From Aspidiotus rigidus (taxonomy: Eukaryota > Arthropoda > Insecta > Hemiptera > Diaspididae): a DNA stretch of 64,000 bases. Below the pieces are notes generated by a model. That model searched no databases and was not told the DNA's origin. It saw only the letters and a list, made by a program, of their open reading frames with translations. Every line of letters begins with the position of its first letter. Within the stretch, counting starts at the first letter, position 1. The position numbers and the translations under genes are program-made. The stretch covers positions 5,580,001 to 5,644,000 of the forward strand of contig JAVHKY010000052.1 of NCBI GenBank assembly GCA_035079385.1. The letters are read 5' to 3'. Below are positions 21,115 to 32,387 of this stretch, one piece after another.

Positions 21115-23707
21115 TACCTTGCGTCTGAATAACTTTTACATGGTCATGTCATAAATTTTAGAAAACTCATTCATCAATTTCATTCAATAATGCCATTTGA
21201 AAAAATTCAAAATTATTCGTTCTTCAAACTTCTGGTCTGTAAATTTTTAATCAAAAAGCGTTTTTTTCTTTTCAGCGTATTAGCTTTCCTCAAGTGTATC
21301 ATTTGAGAATACAACATCACGGAGAGAAAAATTTGTAATAGTTAGAAAAAAATAATAATACAATTCAATACAAAAAGGAAAAGAAGAAAAAATGTTTTAC
21401 GTTAAAATAATGACAATTTTGAACTATTGTGACTAGATGAAGGCTTCCTGAAAATAGTTCATCCTTTAATGAACTATGAGAAGATGAGGGAAGGTAGTAA
21501 TATTATTTATAAATCTACGGATTTAAACTTGATGTTAGACATCGAGTTTTCAAACTTATTCTCAGAACTTGCGATACTATAGTCCATTAATACAACAGCT
21601 AACAAATATAAGATTTTTTTAAATTACAAAATAGTTATTATCATATCAACTTCATAATTCTAATTCAAATGCACAATTTAAGTCAGAGGAGTTGATTCCA
21701 GTAGTTTAGTACAATTATAATGTATAACACGGATAAGAGTACCTCTACAAAAAATGAGAGTTATCATAACACAGAATTGTAAGAATGAAATACATACATT
21801 CATAAGTGTATTGTGGTGCTTCAAACCCTTAAACCTAGTTCAATGATTCGTGATGAATAGGAGAAAAATCATCATTTCCTGTCCCGAGGCGTTATACAAA
21901 CTGAGAATCCCAAAAGTTACCAAACAATAAAAACTTTGCTGTGATCCCTCTCCCATAATTATTATTGGGACATAAGAAAAAAAAAAATTATTAAAAAAAC
22001 GATTATATTGGTGACTCATACGCACAGAATCATTTAGAAATTTTGATCCTCACGAGGATTCTATCTGTTGACTGGAGTGAGCTATGCAACGCACGTCTTC
22101 ACTTATTCACTTTAAAGTAAGAATACTTCTAAGAGAAGTGTAAAAAAAAAAAATGAATTGAACAAAAAGTTTATCATCATTAGTTCACTAATCACGGACT
22201 ACGTCACTTAAAATTAGCAGAAAGTATGACTTTTTAGGTCACATGCTCGAAACGCGTCTCCTTTGTAACCACTCTTCAGTGTAAGAAGCAAAACTATAGT
22301 ACACTCGAAGAGATAGTAGGCTCACTCCTTCAAAACTACCACGTAACGCGGGACGCAAAACGGAATAATCGTTTTTACGCCACTTGCAGGCGTTTGTCAT
22401 ATTTAGGTTTCATACTTTTAAACTCTTATAAAAAGTTACCCTCTATGAACTATTTTCTCAAGAAATATACATCATGATGAAAAATTTGTGAGATAATAAT
22501 TTAAAGTACTAAAAATTTTCTTCAAGTTCACAACTGACATTTTTAAGGTTATTTGAAACGGGTTGCCACCGGCGCTCTGCAATCGCCAACTACCAAACAT
22601 ATTATTCGCATACACACTACTACACGCATACTAATTCACTGCTGAAAAAGTGATCGCTGCGTCCTGTGTACAAAAGTTTATCCGAAGAAAGCAATTTTTT
22701 AAGAGCTTATGACTCATTGTAAAACCAACGTGGAAGTATTATTTTGTGTAAATTATTTTGGTTATTCTCATTAGAGTTCTAGAAACGAGCGTACAAATAT
22801 CCGGCCTCTTAGAACCAATACTGAATTAAATATAAGTTTTCAAAGATGACTGTATTTATACTGTGTGTCCATTAGAGTAGACAAATGTACACAGATCACT
22901 TTTTCATCATCAACTCGATTGCTACGCGTGGGTGGCTGCTCGGTCCGAATTTCCAAGATTACCACCCATGAGAGCCCATGTGAAAGTAGGAAACCTTATT
23001 TTCTACAGCCCGCGCTTACACCGCGTTAGAAAAACGCAGTACTAGCGCTAAAATAGCGGATGGATAGTTTTGAATTTTCGATGAAAAAGTGTCTCGTTTT
23101 TTGAACAAGTGAGCTAACTACCTCGTCCAGTGTACTATAAGCAAAACATTCAAATTTCGAGTCACTCTAATCAACAATCAAATGCACAGACAGTATGCCT
23201 AAGAAGCGTGCAAAAATAAAGAGCGTAAATAGATAAATGTAAACAAAAAATATGACGTTAATGCCACAAAATTGTTGAGCATGTAATCTAAAAAATAGTT
23301 TGTACTTTCTGCAGGAAGTACGAGATTCGCTCGTGCGATTTTTTCGTCACTCGTGGCCTTCGTCCACCAGTTGTAAAATATAAAATTTTGAAACAATTAT
23401 TTCAGTTGACATGTTATGTTCACAGGATATGTATGAAGACAAGAGAGAAAACACATAAAGATTATTACATACAGTGAGATATCCGTTTGAGTCGGCAATT
23501 TTTGAACCTAAAATTTCTTTGTACATTCGTTCACTTCTATCGCGACTTGTTAAACTTACAACAAAAGGTCTTCCTCCTGAATACCACTAACATCAACTCA
23601 CAAAAACAGGATAGTTACGTTCAATCTTTCGTACCATTGACTAACTTTGTACTATGGCACCTGCAGTCATTATAAATAAAACATACTTTGTAATAATGAG
23701 AAGCAAG
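21115..23707. other. Region 3' of Mtl, no gene recognised
   Basis: About 2.6 kb of AT-rich sequence lies between the zinc-finger remnant and the Mtl stop codon. It includes the presumed Mtl 3' UTR, to the left of 23708 because the gene is on the minus strand. ORFs of 61-65 codons on both strands have no recognisable domain. No repeat with clear ends was found. Confidence 0.4.
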
Positions 23708-25224
23708 CTAAATGATTTTACATTTACGTTCATTTCGTTTCAGCAACGGTGGCCTTAGAACCGCTCGTACAGCTTCGTCAAAGACCTGAAAATCAAATGT
23801 ATATAGTACTGTCCCAAGGATGATTGAAAGAATTCACTTCAAACCGGTTTCCTCATCTAAAATCTTTATAAGCCTCTCAGCAGAAACAGACCCTCCACAT
23901 ACACGTGTATAGTCAATGCCTTCATCAATTTGGGCCGCGCAACCGTCAGAGTGCGTCTCTCACATGCTACAGCGATATAAAGCAAAAGGTAGAGCTATTG
24001 TTTTTATGTCCTCTTTAACCTATGTAGTCACTCAAATAGAGATACCTCATAAAATAAGACGTTCTTATAGAAACCAAAGAGAAAAAAACCTGTAGGAACT
24101 GGAATTTCCTACTGATCGCAACCATTTTAACAAGGAATCTGTTCTATAGAGGTTTTTTTCGAGAAATTCGCCTTGCGCCTTCCAGGAAAAAACTTGGAAA
24201 AATTTCGACTCTTGAGCGAAAAACAGTCGACCTGGCACCATTGACTATACACGTACCAGACAAATATTCGCATTGTTGAACGTTTCAAGATTGAAAAACT
24301 ATAACAAAAAATAATCCTGAAAGTTTTTTTTTTCTTTTTAAGAAATTGTTTCTATTTATTTAACCGGTCTTGAAGTAAGTTTTTGAATTCCTAAATCCAG
24401 AATTTCTCAAATCTCACCTGTCTTAAACCACGTTGAGTTAATGCCGAGCATTCCATATATTTGACAGCTCGTATTTTATTTGCTAATTTTTGACCCTGTT
24501 CTCTTTTCATGCACGACAAATTTTGTTCGGCAAGTACTGTTAAAGTTTCACGATCTTCTTTCAAATCTATTTTTGTACCTGGATATTTTAAAATACAATA
24601 CGCTAGATTATATTTGGTACACGGTGAAGATAGTTCGATCTTACCACTAACCGACTAAGATGATAGGTGCGTCCGGGCAGTGATGTTTAACTTCAGGGTA
24701 CCATTTTGAAGTCACATTCTCAAATGACGACGGACTTGCCACGCTAAAGCAAATTAAGAATACATCGGTCTGAAAACGAATACGAACGAGTTAATTTCAA
24801 GTTGAGATGATAATGCACCCGAAGTACAGAGAACAGATAACCCTCTTCCTACCTGTGGGTACGATAATGGTCTCAAACGATCATAATCTTCCTGTCCAGC
24901 AGTATCCCACAATCCTAAGCTAACTGGTACACCATCCACAATCATAGGTGCAGAATAATTGTCGAACCTGCAAGAATATTGGCCGTTGCATTTAAAAAAG
25001 GAAATACACATGATGATGCATATTGCTTAGAACCTATCGTCCCTCCTAAAACATTAACAATGTACTTGTGTCGCATTACTATTAATATTCAGAAAGTGAA
25101 TTACTCACACTGTCGGTACGTATTCGCCAGGAAAGCTATCTGTGGTGTAGGAGATAAGCATACAAGTTTTACCAACGGTTCCGTCGCCTACAACAACGCA
25201 CTTAATAGGTCTTCCAGAGGACAT
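23708..25224 (-). CDS. Mtl: Rho/Rac-family small GTPase, Mtl (Mig-2-like), complete
   Basis: A membrane-anchored molecular switch that controls actin during cell migration and axon guidance. Five exons join in phase: 25109-25224, 24853-24967, 24652-24769, 24418-24578 and 23708-23785. Together they give 588 nt, or 195 residues, the length of the Drosophila protein. The start [20 protein letters not shown] includes the P-loop GDGTVGKT. Then come the switch I region YVPTVFDNYSAP, the [18 protein letters not shown] switch II, the guanine-specificity motif TKID, and ECSAL. The protein ends KCKII, a CAAX prenylation box. FDNYSAPM and VSLGLWDT favour Mtl over Rac1 or Cdc42. All introns are GT-AG; the last one (23786-24417) is 632 bp and the others are 82-141 bp. 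Confidence 0.95.
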
Positions 25225-25817
25225 TTCGGAATCTTTCAAGTAAGATGAACGAAAATAAAATTAGAATGAAATTATAGCGAATTTTAGTGGAGTGCAAGGT
25301 TCAAAAATGTTGATATTGATTCTATTTTTGAAAGTGAAAATCCATGAACTGCTAGCGTAATATACGATTTATGCAAAACTGTTCGCCAGAATTAGGTAAT
25401 ACATCAACAAAATTAATTTTCTTCAAATAGTTGATCTACAGTCAATCGACGTACAGGAAAATATCAAGCAGAATAATTTCACTTACAACAATCTACGACA
25501 ATGACTGTGCCGACATTAGGGTTATCCTGCCTAATAAATTTTCAATTAAATTTATGCATCATGATGGAAATGTATCAAGAATTTTTGAAATTTTCACCAT
25601 CATGAAAAAACTAAATCTCCATAACATTATTAACGTTGACAGAGCAAGAATAAGTCGGCCATTTTCAAAATCTTGTATCACCCTTTCAGATATCTATTAT
25701 CTTTATACCATGTTATTAATCTGCCGTAAAGAGTCTTTCAGGTTGACGTCACATCACTGATAATAATACGAACTAATTATATTCATCTTCTGAACTTTAA
25801 TCAACGCTCCGATCGCA
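25225..25817. other. Region upstream of Mtl
   Basis: Presumed promoter and 5' UTR on the minus strand. A 109-codon ORF (25431-25760) has no recognisable domain. No core promoter element could be assigned with confidence. Confidence 0.4.
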
Positions 25818-26458
25818 CTGCCGTACATACAAAGTTGAATTGACGTATATGCGAAACGAACGATCACGGAAAAGTATCAAAAAGGATATAAAAATGTATT
25901 CGAAAGATCTGAAAAAAAGGGGCGTATATGCACTCTGCCGTACAAAGTAGAACGGACGTATATGCGAAAACAACGATCACCGAGACGAGGCGTTCGGATC
26001 AATGGGCTGTATGTGTGTTGGTAACAAAGCTTCGTATTCACATACCACTACTATCACAGTCGATTGCATATCAATGCATATACGTCCTTTTTTGGACGTA
26101 TATGCATCGCGAGGTGAAAAAATGTTCTGTATCTGAAAATTGAGCACTTATTGAAGAAAATTATTATAATTATCGAATTCTGCGTCGAAAATTGGTATGA
26201 GTGAGTAACTTATGCCGACTAAATATCTTTTGAATACATTTTTATATTCTTTTTGATACTTTCCCGTGATCGTTGTTTTCGCATATACGTCCATTCTACT
26301 TTGTACGGCAGCACTGATATGATATGCAATCAACTGTGATAGTGGTGGTGTGTGAATACGAAGCTTCGTTACCAACACCCATACAGCCCATTGATCCGAA
26401 CGCCTTGTTTCGGTGATCGTTGTTTTCGCTTATACGTCAATTTAACTTTGTACGGCAG
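25818..26458. mobile_element. CTGCCGTACAAAG MITE, outer copy, CGCA duplication
   Basis: The ends are CTGCCGTACATACAAAG and CTTTGTACGGCAG, flanked by CGCA at 25814-25817 and 26459-26462. Its middle is split by a second, inverted copy of the same family at 25935-26311. Confidence 0.85.
25935..26311. mobile_element. CTGCCGTACAAAG MITE, inner copy nested in its own family
   Basis: A complete copy in opposite orientation, flanked by CACT at 25931-25934 and 26312-26315. It shares the interior with copy 375-751, including the CGTTCGGATCAATGGGCTG block. Self-nesting dates the outer copy as older. Confidence 0.88.
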
Positions 26459-26726
26459 CGCAGGTATGCGCGCGCATCCTCGCATACTAATATTGTTCAT
26501 GTTATACTGTACGTTTCACTCTCTGTTAGTTTATAGCCCGTTTGTCGAAAATATCAAGGCAGAGTTTGCTCTGTGTAAACAGAACACTTGTATTTACGAC
26601 AGGAATGAATATTATTAAAGAAAACGCAAGTGGCGCTGTGCAGTGGAAGCGTAAGCTTACAGTTTGTAAGCACATAAGCCTGCTTGTTTGTTGACATCAT
26701 TAATAATTAATACTAAAATAATATAG

Positions 26727-27310
26727 TCTGTCCGCAAATAGAATAGGTCACGTAAACAAACCCGCGAACCGCTTGGTATAAGATGAAGAGGTAGTGACAC
26801 GAACGTATTCTGACTGTGGTAAACGCTGTCCGTGATTTTGTAGTAGTTCTGAACATTCCGAGCGCAGCGCTCGTGATGAAAGTGATGGGTAATGTACAGA
26901 GTCTTATGGGAACGCCGCTACTTTCAAAAATTTATTGCAGGATCAGGAATCAGCCGATGCATTTCATATTTGGCATAAAAATACCATTTAATCTACTCTA
27001 TAAAATTTTGAAAGAATCACCCTTCTAAGTAAATTCTTGGATTTTTTATAATCCTTGGAAATTTCATCAATACTAGGGTACCAACGTTAACGTCTCGGCG
27101 CAGGTGGGGTGTAGAAGGAACAGGGAAACAGCCCGAGTGTTCGCTGCAAACCTAGCGGAAGTTTGTACGTACAACTTCGAAACTGCGGACACGATTTTAG
27201 CGTTGTGTCATTACCTCTTCATCTTATACCGTGCTCGCAACGTAATCAATTTTTTTTGCATGAAAGCGGGTCGCGGGTTCGCTTACGTGACCCATTCTAT
27301 TTGCGGATAG
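26727..27310. mobile_element. TA-flanked palindromic MITE, copy 2, split
   Basis: The two halves, 26727-26774 and 27234-27310, together match the element at 2369-2501 (GTCTGTCCGCAAATAG ends). They are separated by the 459-bp element at 26775-27233. About a dozen bases at the left junction are missing relative to the intact copy. To the left, 26459-26726 shows nothing recognisable. Confidence 0.8.
26775..27233. mobile_element. MITE with GGTATAAGATGAAGAGG ends, copy 1
   Basis: The terminal inverted repeat reads (CAC)GGTATAAGATGAAGAGG. A near-identical copy lies inverted at 28052-28513, and an older 5'-truncated copy at about 48655-48994. The right flank CTCGCAAC resembles the target sequence of the split host MITE; the left copy of the target was lost with about 12 bp. 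A 70-codon ORF is conserved between the two recent copies only because the DNA is. Confidence 0.85.
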
Positions 27311-27506
27311 ACTATAGTATATTACGCAACAAGCGGTGAAACGAGCGTTTTGGACTACGAGTTCCAGTGCAGCCAAATATCACACGAGCATAGCGAGTGT
27401 TGATAAGCTGCGCTTGCGCTGAAACAAGTAGGGCAAAATGCGAGTCTCACCGCTTGTCGCGTACAATACTTTTTGTAACACTGACGGTGAAAATGCGAGT
27501 TTGTAC

Positions 27507-28029
27507 CAGGGATGGTTACGTTCATGAACGCGTTCACTCGTTCACGTTCATTTTTTTAAATGAATGTGAACGAAATACACGTTCACATTCATTGAAAAAA
27601 ATGAACGTGAACGAAATGAACGGCATAAAAAAAAGAACTGAACGGAATGAACGCGTTCATTTCACTTGTTTTAATCCTGCGCTTTTGATAGTTTAAATCA
27701 ATACTTAAACGATAAGAAAAGTCTTTGTAGTAGGACTGCAGGTACCCTAGTAGAAAGTAGAAACTCAACTGTTAACATTCGAAGAAGTAATTATGTGAAA
27801 AAGTGAAAAAAAATAGAAATTTGAAAATGAACGTGAAAAAATACGTTCATAAAATGAACGTGCATTTTTTAGACGTTCACGTTCACGGAAAAAAATGAAC
27901 GTGAACTTTTTGGATGTTCACGTTCACGGAAAAGAATGAACGTGTAATATTTTTGGACGTTCACGTTCATGGAAAAGAATGAACGTGAACGTGAACTTCA
28001 GTTCAAGTTCATGAACGTAACCATCCCTG
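27507..28029. mobile_element. hAT-like element packed with GAACGTGAAC repeats
   Basis: The ends are CAGGGATGGTTACGTTC and complement. The left flank GTTTGTAC is nearly repeated as CTTTGTAC two bases beyond the right end. Inside, the GAACG/CGTTC core occurs more than twenty times, often as ATGAACGTGAAC in both orientations, with runs of A or T between. CAGGG ends suit hAT; the repeats look like dense subterminal transposase sites. 27311-27506 is unassigned. Confidence 0.75.
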
Positions 28030-28051
28030 GACTTTGTACCTAGTACACAAC

Positions 28052-28513
28052 CACGGTATAAGATGAAGAGGTAATGACACAACGCTAAAATCGTGTCCGC
28101 AGTTTTGAAGTTGTACGTACAAACTTCCGCTAGGTTTGCAGCGAACACTCAGGCTGTTTCCCTGTTCCTTCTACACCACACCTGCGCCGAGACGTTAACG
28201 TTGGTACCATAGTATTGATGAAATTTCCAAGGATTATAAAAAATCCAAGAATTTACTTAGAAGGGTGATTCTTTCAAAATTTTATAGAGTAGATTAAATG
28301 GTATTTTTATGCCAAATATGAAATGCATCGGCTGATTCCTGATCCTGCAATAAATTTTTGAAAGTAGCGGCGTTCCCATAAGACTCTGTACATTACCCAT
28401 CACTTTCATCACGAGCGCTGCGCTCGGGATGTTCAGAACTACTTCAAAATCACGGACAGCGTTTACCACAGTCAGAATACGTTCGTGTCACTACCTCTTC
28501 ATCTTATACCGTG
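28052..28513. mobile_element. MITE with GGTATAAGATGAAGAGG ends, copy 2, inverted
   Basis: A full-length copy, CACGG...CCGTG, in opposite orientation to 26775-27233 and differing at only a handful of positions by eye. The flanks TACACAAC and TTCCCAAC agree at 6 of 8 positions, compatible with an aged 8-bp duplication. It ends a few tens of bases from where the polymerase reading at 28.54 kb stops. Confidence 0.85.
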
Positions 28514-28539
28514 TTCCCAACGCACGTATCCACGATGAG

Positions 28540-29951
28540 AGTTCAACGCACCTTTTTTTGCACCAGGTAAGTAATCAAAGGATATATAATTTTCAGAATA
28601 AGTACATTTAGGTAAATTTTTCTCTTCTTCTTCTCCAAAAATCTCATTTGCAAAAGGAAATGGATTTAGCCTATCTAACAATTCTTTTAGATAGTCATTT
28701 TATCAAAGTTTTCTATATTTTCTTCTTTGGCTTTTGCTTTCAACTCATTTAAATTATAGTCTTTTATAGGTTTAACAAACTGTTCAAGATTACCTTTACA
28801 TGGGCAAACTTCTCTCTTACATCTACCTCCATTTTGCCTTTTCCACTGCATATAACATTTATGAGTCTTTGTTTCAACTACTTTCCAACAATTTCTACAT
28901 TGTTCAAAACCACATTTATGAGGGTATTCAACAGTAGCAAACAATCTCAGGGTAGGATTATAGTTTACCTTGTCTTCAACTATGTTATGTCTTAAACAGA
29001 GTTTATTACAACCTAAACACTTGAGTACAGTATTACAAACAGTTTCAAGACCATCAGAATTATTTTTGTGGTTATCAAAACAATCTTGATTAAAATAATA
29101 TCTATTACATTCTTTGCAGAAAATTGTCTTCCTTGTTGTTTGTTCATGCTTTTCCTGTAGACATAATCCACATTTTATTATCCTGTCAATGCATTTATGT
29201 TTATCTTTAAGTATGTTCATAAGGTTTATTGCATTTATGACAATAATAAGTAATAACTCGATCCAAGAAAGCCAGCTATTTTAGAAATCACATCATAATG
29301 ATTCCCATTTTTATACAAATATACTTTTATATCCTTTTCATGATGTAATTTAGATTTTCTGCACAAACTACATTTATCTGAATATCTATTAGCTTTTCCA
29401 AATTTTTTATATCATCCAATGTAAAACCTTCCTGGTTATAATAATGTCCAAGCTGATTACATAATTGAGTTGTAAGTTCTGTTTGTAATTTCCTCCCTTC
29501 TCTAATATATCTTATATCAAGTTGTGAAAACTCCTTCTTAAATATACCTAGTTGTAATGAAGGGATTTTCTGTTGGATAAGTTAAAGCTACAACCACAGC
29601 TCTGGGGCAGCATAAATTATCTTTATTCTTTATTTGTGTTATAGAAGTTTTAGTTTGTTTCGCTTGGGCTAAATTTAAAATTTTAGTATTATGACCTCCT
29701 TGAGGCATAGCTATTACATGTATATTGAAAGTAGAAGTTGTTAAATCAAGTTCTTCATTTGAAGTCAAAATTTGTGAAATTCTTTCCAATAATACTTGTA
29801 CCAACTCATCCGTATGATTAGACGTATGATTAGACCTATTTAGACGGTAACCAGTTGAAATAGGATAATGAAGTACACCAGGGTTCCTTACAATAATATT
29901 AATTCTATCACCTGTTCTAAAGTTGGTACGCTTTTTGATGGCTTTGATCAT
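28540..29951 (-). pseudogene. Protein-primed type B DNA polymerase, N-terminal part, broken
   Basis: In Polinton/Maverick elements and related viruses this enzyme replicates the element. Seen here: a first frame (29538-29951) with LCCPRAVVVAL near its end; a middle stretch (29221-29537) with further frame breaks, containing YLYKNGNHYDV; and a second frame (28687-29220) rich in cysteine pairs, with CRNCWKVVETKTHKCYMQ. A third frame continues to about 28540. These are N-terminal signatures of the Polinton/adintovirus polymerase family, from memory. The exonuclease and polymerase catalytic domains are missing, cut off at the left close to a MITE. At least three frame disruptions mean it is not functional. 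Confidence 0.7.
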
Positions 29952-29968
29952 TTCTTCAAGAGCTCTTG

Positions 29969-30442
29969 TTATTCATCCTTTGAAGGGTCTTCTATTAATT
30001 CACTATTCTTAATAGAAATACTGTAATCAGATGAATAGGCTTTATACTTTTTAACAAAACTAGATTTAATTTCTTTGATTTCAATAACCTCCATAACATT
30101 TTGTGTTTTTTCTGGTTCAGGTTCATAGAATGAATCCTCAAATGGAAATACATACTCCAGCAGCCTAGGCTCATTCTGCGTATCATTTAAATGTCCAGGA
30201 CTTAGAACATTGATTAGATCCACTTTCTTCATTTTATAATGTCCTTTTATATTTCTACCCTGTGCAATTTTTTGTAAATCTTTTACTGTTGGGGTTGATT
30301 CAAGATTCAATACTCTGAATAAATCAGCTTTCCTCATTTTACTATAACCTTTTATGTTTCTACCTTTTGCAAGGATTCTCAACTCCTTGACAGTAACCAT
30401 TTTCATATTAATATTTTTACTTAATGAAATTTTCTCTTTCAA
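29969..30442 (-). CDS. SAP/Rho_N-like repeat protein of the virus-like block
   Basis: An intact 157-codon ORF. Its N-terminal half contains two similar segments, TVKELRILAKGRNIKGYSKM and TVKDLQKIAQGRNIKGHYKM, each a SAP- or Rho-N-type helix-extended-helix that binds nucleic acid. The C-terminal half is acidic. It lies 17 bp upstream of the polymerase frame on the same strand with the same AT-rich base use, so it belongs to the same element. Similar small domains accompany Polinton-like polymerases; its function here is inferred only as DNA or RNA binding. Confidence 0.55.
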   Translation of the reverse strand: MKEKISLSKNINMKMVTVKELRILAKGRNIKGYSKMRKADLFRVLNLESTPTVKDLQKIAQGRNIKGHYKMKKVDLINVLSPGHLNDTQNEPRLLEYVFPFEDSFYEPEPEKTQNVMEVIEIKEIKSSFVKKYKAYSSDYSISIKNSELIEDPSKDE

Positions 30443-30471
30443 TTTATTAAGGAAAAAATTTAAAAGAAAAA

Positions 30472-30930
30472 TTATTTTTTAAACTGTTGCTTTATTTCTA
30501 ACATATCCTTATGTATTTGGGTTGTCTTATGAGCTTTGAGTGAAACTAAAGAAACAGTTCTCCCACATTCACAAACAGTTTGCACTTGCTTACGATTATA
30601 ATTTTTTTGAACTACTAATTTATGATTGTCTTTATTCTTCTCATAATATTTTTTCATTGATTTACTCTTACACTCTTTACACCAATCATGATTAATATAG
30701 AAATTCTTTTGATCTTTTACAGACTTGCACCCTGAACAATACTTTTCATTTTGAGATAAATCTATCGTGATTTTATTTCTAACATTAGCACATTCCTTAC
30801 ACATTATTGGAGAGGTATTTTCAATTGATTTAAGGACGGATGCAAATTCTTTTTCATTCTTCACCTTTTTACATTTTGAACAATATCTTTCATTTTGTGA
30901 TAACTTTATAGTCAGAGATTTGGATTCCAT
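30472..30930 (-). CDS. Cysteine-rich zinc-finger protein of the virus-like block
   Basis: An intact 152-codon ORF with two related modules, YCSKCKKVKNEKEF and YCSGCKSVKDQKNF, each followed by a C..C pair. It ends in CECGRTVSLVSLKAHKTTQIH, a short finger known from large DNA viruses and their relatives. It sits 29 bp from the SAP-like ORF on the same strand. Zinc binding is inferred from spacing; the role is unknown. Confidence 0.5.
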   Translation of the reverse strand: MESKSLTIKLSQNERYCSKCKKVKNEKEFASVLKSIENTSPIMCKECANVRNKITIDLSQNEKYCSGCKSVKDQKNFYINHDWCKECKSKSMKKYYEKNKDNHKLVVQKNYNRKQVQTVCECGRTVSLVSLKAHKTTQIHKDMLEIKQQFKK

Positions 30931-31273
30931 CTTTCCTTAATATATTTCAATTATTTAAGTAGGGAAATTTTTAATAAGAAAATTTATTAGACAATGATAT
31001 GTCGAAATCCTACCTGAAATAGACATAAAACCTTCCAAAATCCTTCCAAGACATGAAACCTTTCCAAAAACGACTTAAACCATAAAACTTTCACAATTAC
31101 AGACATATTTAAAATGTGCTCAAAACCTTCTCGAAATAGATAAACTCTCTTAAAATAGACATAAAAAATTAGTCAAAATGGGTATAAAACCATCCTAATA
31201 TAGACAATATAATCAAAATCTATTAAAAAAGAATCATTTCTATTGTTGTATGATAGTAGCATCATTATTTATA

Positions 31274-31693
31274 CTAGGGACATTCACAGTACCTAATTAT
31301 TTTCTTAATATTATTAAATCTAGGTCCTTTTTTAGGGTCAGATTTCATTTGTTTCAATTCGTTACTGGTGAATTCTTTAGTACCTTCTTCTGAAAATGCA
31401 AGTTTGAAATCATCATGATATTTAATATCTTTTAAGGTTTTATTCATATACTTTGATAACGTATCCTTAGAGTCTACAATAATAGTAGAGAAGACCTTAT
31501 TTAGTTCTTCAATTCCAGAATTATCATTATGCTTTTCAGCTTGTGATTTTATGATCTTCTTATATCTCTCCTCTCTCTCAATTAGTAGGGTTTCTATCAA
31601 CTCTTGATTTTTAAAATTGGCATATTTATAAATATCTGAAGTCATACTTGTTTGCTGCAGAGCTATGAAGAACTGTTTCATAATAGTCTTCAT
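31274..31693 (-). CDS. Unrecognised ORF of the virus-like block
   Basis: A 139-codon ORF, lysine- and glutamate-rich and predicted mainly helical (IETLLIEREERYKKIIKSQ), ending near CECP. No family was recognised. The sequence directly upstream is open in a shifted frame and leads to a separate short ORF at 31719-31862, so the two may be pieces of one gene. 30931-31273 between it and the zinc-finger ORF is repetitive (AAAACCTTCC-like motifs) and non-coding. Confidence 0.4.
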   Translation of the reverse strand: MKTIMKQFFIALQQTSMTSDIYKYANFKNQELIETLLIEREERYKKIIKSQAEKHNDNSGIEELNKVFSTIIVDSKDTLSKYMNKTLKDIKYHDDFKLAFSEEGTKEFTSNELKQMKSDPKKGPRFNNIKKIIRYCECP

Positions 31694-31718
31694 ATTAGTA
31701 TTTATATTTTTTAATCCA

Positions 31719-31862
31719 TCAATACCTAGCTTGAATTATTCTTTCTAAATTACTTTCCTCACTTCTTATCAATTCTGCCAATTCTTTATTTTTTGAAATT
31801 ATTCCACCTAGGCCTTCCAGCTCATTTTTGGAGGGCATATATCTTTTTATTTGACTTTCCAT
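31719..31862 (-). CDS. Small ORF upstream of 31693, possibly its N terminus
   Basis: A 47-codon frame starting MESQIKRYMPSKNELEG, charged and helical. It has the same base composition as its neighbours and lies 25 bp from the next ORF in another frame. A single frameshift would connect them, which suggests decay. 31863-32000 between this and the plus-strand ORF is a run of short AT-rich repeats (GGTAATA, AAAGTA), perhaps a divergent promoter. Confidence 0.35.
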   Translation of the reverse strand: MESQIKRYMPSKNELEGLGGIISKNKELAELIRSEESNLERIIQARY

Positions 31863-32000
31863 TTATTAGAATAAAATTTTATATTTTTATATTGTATGTG
31901 AGGTAAGGTAATAAAGTAAAGTAAAGTAATATGGTACAGAAATAAGGTAATATTGTAAGGAAGTATGGTATGGTAAAAAATAAAAATTTTATATAAATAA

Positions 32001-32387
32001 ATGACTCCTAACGAGCTGGTTCAAATATTAAAAGAATACAACTTCAAGAAAAATAGTGTAAGAAGTTTTTCTTTGAAATATGAAATAACTGAGAAGACTA
32101 TACTAAAATATTTAAAAGAACATAAAATACCTTACAATAATAGGAAAATAAGTTATGAAATGAGCAGAAATTGTCTTGGTCAATACACATTTAAGAATGA
32201 TACAAAAATTGTGACTTATAAATCCTGTCAAAATTCAAGTCAACCTAATAGTGATACCAAAAATAAGAATAAGACTAGTTCTACCCAACAATCTTCTGTA
32301 AACCACAGTCATCAAAATGAAAAAAGTACTGGTAGTGTAAGAAATTTTACTGAATTTAATAAAAAATATGAGAAGTTTTTTTCATAG
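32001..32387 (+). CDS. HTH-like ORF at the right end of the virus-like block
   Basis: A 128-codon ORF pointing away from the others. Residues 5-45 (VQILKEYNFKKNSVRSFS... ISEKT-like EKTILKYLKEHKIPY) look like a helix-turn-helix of the kind used by recombinases and regulators. The C-terminal half is Ser/Asn/Gln-rich and low in complexity. The family is unknown. Divergent orientation at a block edge would suit a regulator, but that is inference. Confidence 0.45.
   Translation: MTPNELVQILKEYNFKKNSVRSFSLKYEITEKTILKYLKEHKIPYNNRKISYEMSRNCLGQYTFKNDTKIVTYKSCQNSSQPNSDTKNKNKTSSTQQSSVNHSHQNEKSTGSVRNFTEFNKKYEKFFS

Noticed and set aside
26816..28469. Identical 70-residue ORFs at 26816-27028 (+) and 28257-28469 (-) as a conserved gene pair
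   Set aside because: Both are inside inverted copies of one MITE; the peptide is conserved only because the DNA copies are recent.
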